The notes beneath the pieces are model-generated. The model did no database searches. It saw only the letters and a program-made list of their open reading frames with translations, and had not been told where the DNA came from. Shown in pieces: positions 43,788 to 52,299 of a stretch of 64,000 nucleotides of DNA. How positions within the stretch are numbered: position 1 is the first letter of the stretch; each line of letters starts with the position of its first letter. Source of the DNA: Candidatus Ozemibacter sibiricus (GTDB lineage: Bacteria > Muiribacteriota > Ozemobacteria > Ozemobacterales > Ozemobacteraceae); NCBI GenBank assembly GCA_003327425.1, contig QOQW01000005.1, positions 186,001-250,000 on the forward strand, given 5' to 3'. The position numbers and the translations under genes are program-made.

Positions 43788-44594
43788 TCAGGGCGCGGTC
43801 GGCAGGTCGGTGGGGGCCGAGGCCGGCAGCAAGGGGAAGATGGCGCTCGGGGTGGCGATCTGCCCCTTGCGGTCGGCTTCGCCGATGCCGATGGCGATCA
43901 CCTGTCCGGCGATGGGCAGGGCATAGGCGGGGTTCTTCCCGTTCTTCGCGAGGAACCGGGCGAGGGCTTCGCCGTCGGCATTGGCCAGCAAGGTCAGATG
44001 CGGTTCGAACTGGGAAAAGACGTTCGGACTGCCGTACTGCTTGATGCATTCGACCTTTTCTGGATTGTCTTTCGCCCACTCGGGGATGAAGCTGGTCGGC
44101 GACCGCAGCGGGGACGCCAGGCCGACGATGGCATCGGAGAGGCTCTGCAGGTTGCGATCGCGTTCGAGATCGAGGAAGAACCAGTTGTCCTTGGTGATCT
44201 GCAAGCGGGTGGTGCGGGCCGGAAAGGCGCGGGTGGTCGCGGCGAAGGCTTTGACGCGGGAGACCAGCTCATCCAGGACAGCCGGCGGGTAGTTGGTCAT
44301 GTACAAAGTGCAGTGGATCTGGAAGCCGAGCTGGGGAAAGGTCGACAGGCCTTCCTGGTCCATCAGGTCCTGGCTGACGGCGCGAACGGCCGCCTCGATC
44401 TCGGGAGACAGGACCGCGAAGATGTTCAGTTTGACGTCGCGCGGGGCATCGGCGGGAGCGGTGGTGCTTGTGGCAGGGGCGGAGGAGGAGGGAAGCTGCG
44501 CCAGACTGCCGGCGGGACCGAGCGCCACGAACGCCAGAACAAGGAGCAAGTCGAAGAAGGGCCCGCGGATCAGGGAGCGGAAGAAGCGTGACAT
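43788..44594 (-). CDS. Exported 2H phosphoesterase superfamily protein
   Basis: A 268-residue protein with an N-terminal signal (FDLLLVLAFVALGPAGSLAQ), a short Ser/Thr/Ala-rich linker, and a 2H (LigT-like) domain with the two HxTx motifs: HCTL in QIHCTLYM and HLTL in FEPHLTLLAN. Such enzymes act on cyclic phosphodiesters of nucleotides or RNA in the cytosol; export makes this one unusual. GGAGGT precedes ATG 44594; a longer frame reaches upstream without support. The substrate is unknown. Confidence 0.83.
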   Translation of the reverse strand: MSRFFRSLIRGPFFDLLLVLAFVALGPAGSLAQLPSSSAPATSTTAPADAPRDVKLNIFAVLSPEIEAAVRAVSQDLMDQEGLSTFPQLGFQIHCTLYMTNYPPAVLDELVSRVKAFAATTRAFPARTTRLQITKDNWFFLDLERDRNLQSLSDAIVGLASPLRSPTSFIPEWAKDNPEKVECIKQYGSPNVFSQFEPHLTLLANADGEALARFLAKNGKNPAYALPIAGQVIAIGIGEADRKGQIATPSAIFPLLPASAPTDLPTAP

Positions 44595-44750
44595 GGGGGT
44601 ACCTCCAGCAGCGATGGATCGTCCGGCCCGGCGGCGCGGCCTCAGGTAGTATGCCACCCTCGCGGCTGCTTGGCAATCGCCAGGCTCCCTGGCATGGCAC
44701 GAAGCCTTGTCGCGGCCCAGATAAGGGAATTCTTGGGAGCGCGGTTTCCG

Positions 44751-44779
44751 TTGACTCGGTACCGTGAATCTGGTATAGT
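44751..44779 (+). promoter_or_regulatory. Promoter of rpmF-plsX-fabK-fabD
   Basis: TTGACT (44751-44756), 17-base spacer, TATAGT (44774-44779); one mismatch in each hexamer. The start is about 35 bases before rpmF. Confidence 0.8.
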
Positions 44780-44816
44780 CGAAGATCCAGTTCAATCGTT
44801 CGAAGGAGTTTCTCCC

Positions 44817-45005
44817 ATGGGCGCGTGTCCAAAACATCGTGTTTCCCGGCTGAGCAAGTATCATCGACGCATGCACGACAAGCTGCCGCCGTTGCCTTTG
44901 GCCAAGTGCACCAACTGCTTCGAGATCAAGCTGGCCCATCGGGTCTGCCCTAACTGCGGCCACTACAACAAGAAGACGAAGGTGTTCGAGGTCGAGAAGG
45001 CCTGA
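44817..45005 (+). CDS. rpmF: Ribosomal protein bL32
   Basis: A 62-residue protein of the large ribosomal subunit. It keeps the four-cysteine zinc set (CTNC and CPNC, about 16 residues apart), the zinc-containing form, with GHYNKKTKVFEVEKA at the end. The N-terminus (MGACPKHRVSRLSKYHRRM) is somewhat divergent from the usual PK-K-S motif. AAGGAG (44803-44808) precedes ATG 44817. rpmF-plsX adjacency is widely conserved. Confidence 0.93.
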   Translation: MGACPKHRVSRLSKYHRRMHDKLPPLPLAKCTNCFEIKLAHRVCPNCGHYNKKTKVFEVEKA

Positions 45006-45019
45006 GCCTCGCCCGCGGC

Positions 45020-46027
45020 ATGAAGATCGCCGTCGATGTCATGGGGGGCGACTTCGCTCCCCGCGAGCTGGTCCTCGGAGCGCAGGAATATCTCAAGACC
45101 GGAACGGCCGGTCTGATCCTGGTCGGGCGCGAGAGCGAGATCCGGCAGATCCTGCCTGAGCTGCCGGCCAATTGCGAGATCGCCGATACCCCCGAGTTCG
45201 TCGAGATGGGGGAGACTCCGACCGTCGCTCTACGCAAGAAGAAGAATGCGTCGGTGGCCGTGGCGGCCCGTCTGGTGAAGCAGAACAAGGCGGCCGCCTT
45301 CCTGTCGGCTGGCAGCACGGGGGCGCAGCTGGCGGCCTGTCTGCTCGAGATCGGGCGCATTCCCGGGGTCGAGCGCCCGCCCATTTCGGTGCTGCTGCCG
45401 ACCGCTCGCGAGCATGGGGTGCTGGTCTGCGACGTCGGCGCCAATGTCGACTGCCGCCCCCTCCATCTGCTGCAGTTCGCGTTGATGGGTTCGGCCTACT
45501 ACGAAGCCATCTGTCGCACCCCCCGGCCGCGGGTGGGCCTGCTGAACGTCGGTTCCGAACCCGGCAAGGGCAATGAGCAGGTCAAAGCGGCCTATGAGCT
45601 GCTGGCCAAAGCCCCGATCAATTTCATCGGCAACATCGAGCCCGACCACATGTATGCCGGGGAAGCCCATGTCGTGGTCTGCGACGGGTTCGTCGGCAAC
45701 ATCCTGCTGAAGGCCAGCGAGGGCGTGGCCGAGATGATCATGAACCCGCTCAAGCAGGTCATCGCCCAAGCCGGCCTGCCACCGGCCGTCGCCGGGCAGT
45801 TGGCCACCCAGTTGCGTCGCTACCAGCCCGACGCCCCCGAATACAGCGGGGCCCCGCTGCTGGGCATCGCCGGCGGAGCCATCGTCTGCCATGGCAAGTC
45901 GAAGGCCCGGGTCATCGCCCATGCGCTGCGCCTGGCCGTCGACTACGCCCAGACCGACGTCATCGGGACCATCGCCCAGCAGGTCGCCCGAGCGGGCCTC
46001 GCCGGCACCCCGGACAGAGCCCGGTGA
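45020..46027 (+). CDS. plsX: Phosphate acyltransferase PlsX
   Basis: Makes acyl-phosphate from acyl-ACP for phospholipid synthesis. The 335-residue peripheral membrane enzyme has the start MKIAVDVMGGDFAPRELV, FLSAGSTGAQLA, VCDVGANVDC, LLNVGSEPGKGNEQVK and VVCDGFVGNILLKASEG, all strongly conserved. The ribosome-binding site is weak; the gene lies 14 bases after rpmF and may be coupled to it. fabH, which usually follows plsX, is missing; fabK is next. Confidence 0.97.
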   Translation: MKIAVDVMGGDFAPRELVLGAQEYLKTGTAGLILVGRESEIRQILPELPANCEIADTPEFVEMGETPTVALRKKKNASVAVAARLVKQNKAAAFLSAGSTGAQLAACLLEIGRIPGVERPPISVLLPTAREHGVLVCDVGANVDCRPLHLLQFALMGSAYYEAICRTPRPRVGLLNVGSEPGKGNEQVKAAYELLAKAPINFIGNIEPDHMYAGEAHVVVCDGFVGNILLKASEGVAEMIMNPLKQVIAQAGLPPAVAGQLATQLRRYQPDAPEYSGAPLLGIAGGAIVCHGKSKARVIAHALRLAVDYAQTDVIGTIAQQVARAGLAGTPDRAR

Positions 46028-46108
46028 AGGCGCCGCGTCGGGGGCCGGCGCGCCGTGCCGGCCGGCCCCGTTCCACCCTTTATCATACCCTTTTCGGGAG
46101 GTCGAACC

Positions 46109-47116
46109 ATGATTGACACCCGCATCACCCGGCTTCTTGGCATCCGGTACCCGATTCTGCAGGGAGGAATGGCCTGGGTCAGTTCCTCCGGCCTCGTCGC
46201 GGCGGTCAGCAATGCGGGTGGCCTGGGGGTGCTCGGCTCCGGCTCGATGGATCTCGACCACCTCCGCCAGGAGATCCACGCCATCAAAGCGCAGACGTCG
46301 GCGCCCTTCGGGGTCAACATCATGCTGATGATGCCGAACGCCGCCGAGATCGTCGACATCTGCCTGAAGGAACGGGTTCCCGTCGTCACCACAGGGGCCG
46401 GCAACCCCGGGCCGTATGTCAAGGCATTCAAGGAGAACGGCACCAAGGTGATCCCGGTCGTCTCGTCGGTCGCCTTGGCCAAGCGGCTCGAGCGCTCGGG
46501 CGTCGATGCCGTCATCGCCGAGGGCACCGAATCGGGTGGGCACATCGGCGAGATCACCACCATGGTGCTCATTCCCCAGATCGTCGATGCGGTGTCCATC
46601 CCCGTCATCGCGGCCGGCGGCATCGCCGATGCCCGCGGCCTGGTCGCCGCCTTCGCCCTCGGGGCCGAAGGAGTGCAGATGGGCACCCGCTTCATCCTGG
46701 CGCGCGAGTGCCATGTCCACCCCAATTACAAGCGCGTGGTGGCGCAGGCGAAAGATCGTGATACCATCGCCACCGGCCATTCGACCGGGCATCCGGTGCG
46801 GGTCATCATGAACAAGTTGGCGCGGCAGTACGTCGAGGCCGAGAAACGGGGCGCCACTCCCGAAGAGCTCGACGCGATGGGGAAGGGAGCCCTGCGCCGC
46901 GCCGCCATCGATGGCGACGTCGAAGAGGGAACGGTGATGGCCGGGCAGATCTGCGGCCTGATCGATACCGAAGAACCGGTCGCCGCCATCTTCGCCCGGT
47001 TCGCCGACGAGCTGCCCCGGGTGTTCGCGCGTCTAGCCAGCCTTGCCCAGACCATGCGGCCAGCGGCTCCCGCCCATGAATCTACCCAATCCCAGACCAA
47101 GGAAGTGCATGCATGA
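46109..47116 (+). CDS. fabK: Enoyl-[acyl-carrier-protein] reductase II (FabK)
   Basis: FMN enzyme that reduces enoyl-ACP, the last step of each elongation cycle. The 335-residue protein matches FabK closely: LGIRYPILQGGMAWVSS, GVNIMLMM, GTESGGHIGE, PVIAAGGIADARG, EGVQMGTRFI, and the C-terminal GKGALRRAAIDGDVEEG and VMAGQICGLI. GGGAGG precedes ATG 46109. The stop overlaps the fabD start by four bases. An Ala/Ser/Thr/Gln tail of about 20 residues is unusual. Confidence 0.95.
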   Translation: MIDTRITRLLGIRYPILQGGMAWVSSSGLVAAVSNAGGLGVLGSGSMDLDHLRQEIHAIKAQTSAPFGVNIMLMMPNAAEIVDICLKERVPVVTTGAGNPGPYVKAFKENGTKVIPVVSSVALAKRLERSGVDAVIAEGTESGGHIGEITTMVLIPQIVDAVSIPVIAAGGIADARGLVAAFALGAEGVQMGTRFILARECHVHPNYKRVVAQAKDRDTIATGHSTGHPVRVIMNKLARQYVEAEKRGATPEELDAMGKGALRRAAIDGDVEEGTVMAGQICGLIDTEEPVAAIFARFADELPRVFARLASLAQTMRPAAPAHESTQSQTKEVHA

Positions 47117-48051
47117 ATGTTCTGATCTTCCCCGGACAAGGTTCGCAGAAAGTCGGCATGGCCAAGGCCATGGTCGAAGCCTGGCCCTGGGCGGCCGAAC
47201 TGGCGGCCCGCACCGACCGGATCCTCGGGCGCCCCCTCAGCACCGTGTGTTTCGAGGGGCCGGAAAGCGCTCTGAAAGAAACCACCACCACCCAGCCGGC
47301 CATCTTCTTCACCGCCGCGCTCCTGGTCGAGGCCCTGCGCCGGCAGCAGTTCCTGTTCGGGGCCGCCGCTGGCCACAGCCTGGGGGAATATGCCGCCCTC
47401 TATGCGGCCGGGGTGGCTTCGTATGATGATCTGCTCCGGCTCGTCGACGAGCGGGCCCGCGCCATGGAGACCGCCTGCCCGTCGGGCACCGGCGCCATGG
47501 CGGCGGTGATGATGCTGTCCCGCGAGGCGCTCGAGGCCGTGTGCCAGGAAGCCTCGGCCCTCGGCGTCTGCGTCGTGGCCAACGAGAACTGCCCCGGCCA
47601 GCTCGTCATCAGCGGGGCGCGGGCCGCGGTGGCGCGCGCCGGCGAACTCGCGACCCAGAAGGGCGCCAAACGCGTCATTCCCCTCGAGGTGTCCGGGCCG
47701 TTCCATTCTCCTTTGATGGGTCCTGCGCGCGATCGGCTCGCGGCGATGCTTGAGACCATCCCCTTCGCCGATGCTCGAGTTCCTGTCTATACCAACGTCG
47801 ATGGCCGTCCGACCACGGCGGCCGCCGACCTCAAGCGCAAGCTGCTCGACCAGCTGACCGGCTCGGTACGCTGGGAGACCTCGGTCCACCAGATGTGGAA
47901 GGATGGCTTCCGCACGTTCATCGAACTGGGCGCGAGCAAAGTGGTCGGTCCTCTGGTCAAGAAGACCGTGGCCGAGGCGACCATCGCCTATGCCGGCGAT
48001 CCCGCCACGGTGCAGGCGCTCGTCGCGCCCGCTGCCACCGTCTCGGCCTAG
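47113..48051 (+). CDS. fabD: Malonyl-CoA:ACP transacylase
   Basis: Transfers malonyl from CoA to ACP. A 312-residue protein with PGQGSQKVGM, the catalytic GHSLGEYAAL serine elbow, VVANENCPGQLVISG, the histidine in SGPFHSPLM, and TNVDGRP. ATG 47113 overlaps the fabK stop. It ends the first lipid transcript; a UUCG-loop hairpin follows about 107 bases later. Confidence 0.97.
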   Translation: MNVLIFPGQGSQKVGMAKAMVEAWPWAAELAARTDRILGRPLSTVCFEGPESALKETTTTQPAIFFTAALLVEALRRQQFLFGAAAGHSLGEYAALYAAGVASYDDLLRLVDERARAMETACPSGTGAMAAVMMLSREALEAVCQEASALGVCVVANENCPGQLVISGARAAVARAGELATQKGAKRVIPLEVSGPFHSPLMGPARDRLAAMLETIPFADARVPVYTNVDGRPTTAAADLKRKLLDQLTGSVRWETSVHQMWKDGFRTFIELGASKVVGPLVKKTVAEATIAYAGDPATVQALVAPAATVSA

Positions 48052-48157
48052 AGCGGCGGCGAGACGACGCCGGGCCCGAACTCTTCCAGCTTGCGCTGTC
48101 GGCACCGCATTCGGCCACGAAAGGCGCTCTACCGAGAGAGAGGAAAGATGCCGATTT

Positions 48158-48173
48158 CCGCCTTTCGAGGCGG
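48158..48173 (+). terminator. UUCG-loop hairpin after fabD
   Basis: CCGCCT TTCG AGGCGG: a six-base-pair stem with the stable UUCG tetraloop, about 107 bases after the fabD stop. There is no immediate T-run; terminator or processing role is possible. Confidence 0.4.
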
Positions 48174-48407
48174 CCGGGGTTCCCTCAATTTTATGCTATT
48201 GGCGAAAGCGGGTAGTCGGCAGATGATGATCGCAGGATGGGCCGAGGCGGGGCTAGCCGACGCTGTCGTCAGCACCGCCACCGCGAAAAGGGGTTCGAGC
48301 CTGAGTTGGAGCGACCGACATACGCCTTGTCGAGCCAAGGCGCCAGTGGAACCATGAAAGCAGGTGTGTCCAGCGAGTTCCCTTCTTGGCAATCGGTGAT
48401 TTTCCCC

Positions 48408-48436
48408 TTGACAGGCAATGGGTTTTTGGGCAGAAT
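48408..48436 (+). promoter_or_regulatory. Promoter of fabG-acpP-NMO-fabF
   Basis: Perfect -35 TTGACA (48408-48413), 17 bases, then CAGAAT (48431-48436). This splits the lipid genes into two transcripts. Confidence 0.6.
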
Positions 48437-48489
48437 ACAGCACCTTCCCTCTGTTCCCTGAGGGAGAGCCATTGATGGGAGGTGCCCCC

Positions 48490-49236
<747 letters not shown>

Positions 49237-49271
49237 AACTAACGAACCACCCCATACAGGAGGTCACCCAC

Positions 49272-49508
49272 ATGAGCAACTATTTCGAGGAAATCAAGCG
49301 CATCGTCGTCGACAAGCTCCAGGTGGACGAGAAGCAGGTCACCATGGAAGCCAGCTTCATCGAAGATCTCGGCGCCGACAGCCTCGACACCGTCGAGCTG
49401 GTCATGGACCTGGAAGAGCATTTCGGCATCGAGATTCCCGACGAGGATGCCGAGAAGCTGAAGACCGTCAAGGACGCCGTCGACTACATCACCCAGAAGA
49501 AAGGCTGA
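49272..49508 (+). CDS. acpP: Acyl carrier protein
   Basis: A 78-residue acidic carrier protein. The phosphopantetheine serine is Ser37 in [19 protein letters not shown] precedes ATG 49272. It follows fabG and precedes a FabK-like gene and fabF. Confidence 0.98.
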   Translation: MSNYFEEIKRIVVDKLQVDEKQVTMEASFIEDLGADSLDTVELVMDLEEHFGIEIPDEDAEKLKTVKDAVDYITQKKG

Positions 49509-49597
49509 GTCCGACGTCCTTGCGATATCCTGACGGCCGGCGCGGCCCGGGCTTGGGTCGGGCCGCCGGTCGGTCCTCTTCGGAGCGCTGAACCTTT

Positions 49598-50551
49598 GTG
49601 AAGATCCTGCCGCGGCTGGTCATCGGCAACCTGCGTCCCCGCTTTCCGATCATTCAGGGGGGGATGGCTATCCGCGTGTCGACAGGGCGTCTGGCCGGGG
49701 CGGTCGCCCGCGAGGGCGGCATCGGCCTGATCGCCGGATCGGGCATGCAGCCCGACGAGCTGCGTCAGGAGATCCGGCTCGCCCGCAGCATCGCCAACGG
49801 CGGCTATATCGGGGTCAACACCCTGGTCGCGGCCACCGAGTTCATGAAAGTGATGGAAACGGCGGTTGACGAGGGGATCGACGTGCTGGTGGCGGGAGCC
49901 GGCTTCTCGCGCGATCTGCTTGCCCTCGGCCAGCGAGCCGGGGTACCGGTGGTGCCGATCGTCTCGACCGCTCGCCTGGCGGTGCTGGCCGAACAGCTGG
50001 GCGCGGCCGCCGTGGTCGTCGAAGGCAAGGAAGCCGGGGGACATCTGGGCACCACCAAATCATCGCGTGTGCTCTACCCGCTGGTCAAAGCGGCGGTGAA
50101 GATTCCCGTGCTGATCGCCGGAGGGATCGCCGACCGCGACGACCTGCTCGAAGTGCTGCGCATGAATGTCGATGGCGTGCAGATCGGCACCCGCTTCGCG
50201 GCCAGCCTCGAAAGCAACGCGGCTCCCGCCTTCAAGGAGCGCTACCTGCAAGCGCGCGAAGGAGACGTGTTCAAGATCCACAGCCCGGTCGGGCTGCCGG
50301 GCAATGCGCTGTCGACGCCGTTCTCCGATCGCATCGCCCAGGGGCCCATCCCGGTCGAGCGCTGCGACGGCTGTCTCAAGCGGTGTTCCCGCATCTTCTG
50401 CATCGTTCGGGCGCTCACCGAAGCGAAGGACGGCCACCTCGACCGGGGGCTGGTCTTCGCCGGCGAGCATGTCTACAAGATCAAGGAGATCCTGTCGGTG
50501 GCCGAGATCTTCCACCGGTTCTTCGACGGGCTCGAGTTCAAGGACGCGTGA
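49598..50551 (+). CDS. Nitronate monooxygenase/FabK-like flavin oxidoreductase
   Basis: A 317-residue TIM-barrel FMN protein related to 2-nitropropane dioxygenase and FabK: FPIIQGGMAIRVSTG, VVEGKEAGGHLG, VLIAGGIADRDDL, and GVQIGTRFAAS. The C-terminal segment has CDGCLKRCSRIFC, a Cys-rich motif seen in the clostridial-type members and not in FabK. The start is GTG 49598 with GGAG about 12 bases upstream. Its location between acpP and fabF implies a fatty-acid role, perhaps a second enoyl or acyl reductase or an unsaturation function, but this is inference. Confidence 0.85.
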   Translation: MKILPRLVIGNLRPRFPIIQGGMAIRVSTGRLAGAVAREGGIGLIAGSGMQPDELRQEIRLARSIANGGYIGVNTLVAATEFMKVMETAVDEGIDVLVAGAGFSRDLLALGQRAGVPVVPIVSTARLAVLAEQLGAAAVVVEGKEAGGHLGTTKSSRVLYPLVKAAVKIPVLIAGGIADRDDLLEVLRMNVDGVQIGTRFAASLESNAAPAFKERYLQAREGDVFKIHSPVGLPGNALSTPFSDRIAQGPIPVERCDGCLKRCSRIFCIVRALTEAKDGHLDRGLVFAGEHVYKIKEILSVAEIFHRFFDGLEFKDA

Positions 50552-50624
50552 CCCGCGGTCCCCCTCCGGGGGGGGGCCGGCCGGCGCGCCGATCACCACG
50601 ATCACCACCAGGAGGCCATCACCA

Positions 50625-51857
50625 ATGAACAGGGTGTTCGTCACCGGCCTGGGCGCTGTCACGCCCATCGGCATCGGCATCGAAGAGTTCGCGGCCGGTC
50701 TGCGCGCCGGCCGCAGCGGCGTCGGGCCCATCACCTCCTTCGATGCCAGCCAGCATTCCGTCAAGATCGCGGCCGAGGTCAAGGGGTTCGATCCGAGCCC
50801 GTACATCGCGAAGAAAGAGATCCGGCGCCATGATCGGTATTCCCAGTTCGCCATGGCCGCCTCGCACATGGCCCTCCAGCAGGCGCGGCTCGAGCCGGGC
50901 ACCTTCGATCCGCGGCGGGTCGGGGTCATCTTCTCCACCGGCATCGGCGGCATCCAGACCTTCGAAGCCGAGCACGACGTGATCCGGGGCCAGGGCCCGG
51001 GGCGGGTCAGCCCCTTCCTGGTGCCGATGATGATCTGCAATATCGCTTCGGGCTACATCGCCATGGCCCATGGCTTCAAAGGGCCGAACTTCTGCGTGGT
51101 TTCGGCCTGCGCGTCGGGCCTGCACGGCATGGGCGAAGCCTACCTCAAGCTGGCCCACGGCCTGATCGACATCTGCGTGACCGGGGGCGCCGAGGCGGCC
51201 ATCACGCCCCTGACCGTCGCCGGGTTCGCCCAGATGAAGGCGCTGTCGACCCGCAATGACGCTCCCGAGAAGGCGTCTCGCCCCTTCGATGCCGACCGGG
51301 ACGGCTTCGTCATGGGCGAGGGCGCCGGCGCCCTGATCTTCGAGACGGAAGCCAGCATGCAACGGCGCGGCGTCACGCCGCTGGCCGAGGTCATCGGCTA
51401 CGGGGCCAGCGCCGATGCCTACCACCTGACCGCCCCCGAGCCCAACGGCGAGGGCGCTTTCCAGGCCATGTCCGAGGCCATCGCCTTCCGGCAGACCCCG
51501 CCGACCACCTTCAACTACGTCAACTGCCACGGCACCTCGACCCCGCTCGGCGACGTGGCCGAGATTCTCGCCATCAAGCGGGTCTTCGGCGATCATGCGA
51601 AATCGCTCATGGTCAATGCCACCAAGTCGATGATCGGGCATTTGCTGGGCGCGGCCGGCGCCGTCGGGGCCGTTGCCACCGTGCTGCAGATCTCGCGCGG
51701 GTTCGTGCATCCCACCATCAATCTCGATCGCTGCGACGAGCGGATCGATCTCGATTGCGTGCCGCACACCGCGCGCGAAGCCCGCATCGAGGCCGCGCTG
51801 GTCAACTCGTTCGGGTTCGGCGGCCAGAATGCCTGTCTCGCCTTCCGCCGGGTCTGA
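50625..51857 (+). CDS. fabF: 3-oxoacyl-[acyl-carrier-protein] synthase II
   Basis: Condensing enzyme for chain elongation; 410 residues. The catalytic triad appears as Cys162 in VVSACASG, His in NCHGTSTPLGD, and His in KSMIGHLLGAAG. FVTGLGAVTPIG starts the protein. AGGAGG lies nine bases before ATG 50625; a longer frame into the previous gene is rejected. It ends the second lipid transcript, with a terminator 30 bases after the stop. Confidence 0.97.
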   Translation: MNRVFVTGLGAVTPIGIGIEEFAAGLRAGRSGVGPITSFDASQHSVKIAAEVKGFDPSPYIAKKEIRRHDRYSQFAMAASHMALQQARLEPGTFDPRRVGVIFSTGIGGIQTFEAEHDVIRGQGPGRVSPFLVPMMICNIASGYIAMAHGFKGPNFCVVSACASGLHGMGEAYLKLAHGLIDICVTGGAEAAITPLTVAGFAQMKALSTRNDAPEKASRPFDADRDGFVMGEGAGALIFETEASMQRRGVTPLAEVIGYGASADAYHLTAPEPNGEGAFQAMSEAIAFRQTPPTTFNYVNCHGTSTPLGDVAEILAIKRVFGDHAKSLMVNATKSMIGHLLGAAGAVGAVATVLQISRGFVHPTINLDRCDERIDLDCVPHTAREARIEAALVNSFGFGGQNACLAFRRV

Positions 51858-51887
51858 TCGCCCCCCTCGGCTCTGCTGACTGCGACC

Positions 51888-51928
51888 ACCCCCGCCGTCG
51901 CCTATTCCCAACCGGCGGGGGTTGTTTT
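51888..51928 (+). terminator. Terminator of the fab cluster
   Basis: A ten-base-pair stem (51888-51897 with 51913-51922), 15-base loop, followed by TGTTTTAT. Its loop contains the -35 of the following promoter. Confidence 0.75.
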
Positions 51929-51933
51929 ATAAT
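51905..51933 (+). promoter_or_regulatory. Candidate promoter of spoVS
   Basis: TTCCCA (51905-51910) and the perfect TATAAT (51928-51933) are 17 bases apart; the start lies about 45 bases before spoVS. Confidence 0.6.
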
Positions 51934-51983
51934 GGAAGCAGAGGGACGGTTTCCTCCCACAGAAACCCGAAGAGAGGCTACGC

Positions 51984-52247
51984 ATGGAAATCCTCCGAGT
52001 CGCATCATCATCCAACCCCAAGTCCGTGGCGGGCGCCATCGCGGCGGTTCTCGAGCACGACACCCGGGTCGAGCTGCTGGCCGTCGGGGCCGGGGCCGTC
52101 AACCAGACGGTCAAGGCCATCGCCGTCACGCGTGGCTACGTCGCTCCCAAAGGCATCGAGCTGGTCACCATCATTGCTTTCGCCAAGATCGAAATTGACG
52201 GAAACGAAAAAACCGCCATCAAGTTCATCGTCGAAGCCCATCACTGA
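51984..52247 (+). CDS. spoVS: SpoVS-family protein
   Basis: An 87-residue Alba-like small protein. MEILRVASSSNPKSVAGAIA, AVGAGAVNQTVKAIAVTRG, and the C-terminal KTAIKFIVEAHH match SpoVS over its full length. SpoVS supports sporulation in Bacillus but homologues occur in non-sporulating phyla (Thermotogae, Deinococcus and others), so no sporulation claim is made. AGAGAGG precedes ATG 51984. Confidence 0.93.
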   Translation: MEILRVASSSNPKSVAGAIAAVLEHDTRVELLAVGAGAVNQTVKAIAVTRGYVAPKGIELVTIIAFAKIEIDGNEKTAIKFIVEAHH

Positions 52248-52299
52248 AGCCCTCTTCGGGGCGACACCGCCGTCGGCGGAGCGCGGGGCGGCCGGCGGG

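Larger units (their letters stand above)
48052..48489. other. Intergenic region between fabD and fabG
   Basis: No gene recognised in about 440 bases. It contains the UUCG hairpin at 48158-48173 and the fabG promoter at 48408-48436. A long minus-strand frame here lacks family motifs and a ribosome-binding site and is not called. Confidence 0.6.

Noticed and set aside
44812-45019. A frameshift or gene fragment between rpmF and plsX.
   Set aside because: The 14-base gap is normal; both genes are complete.
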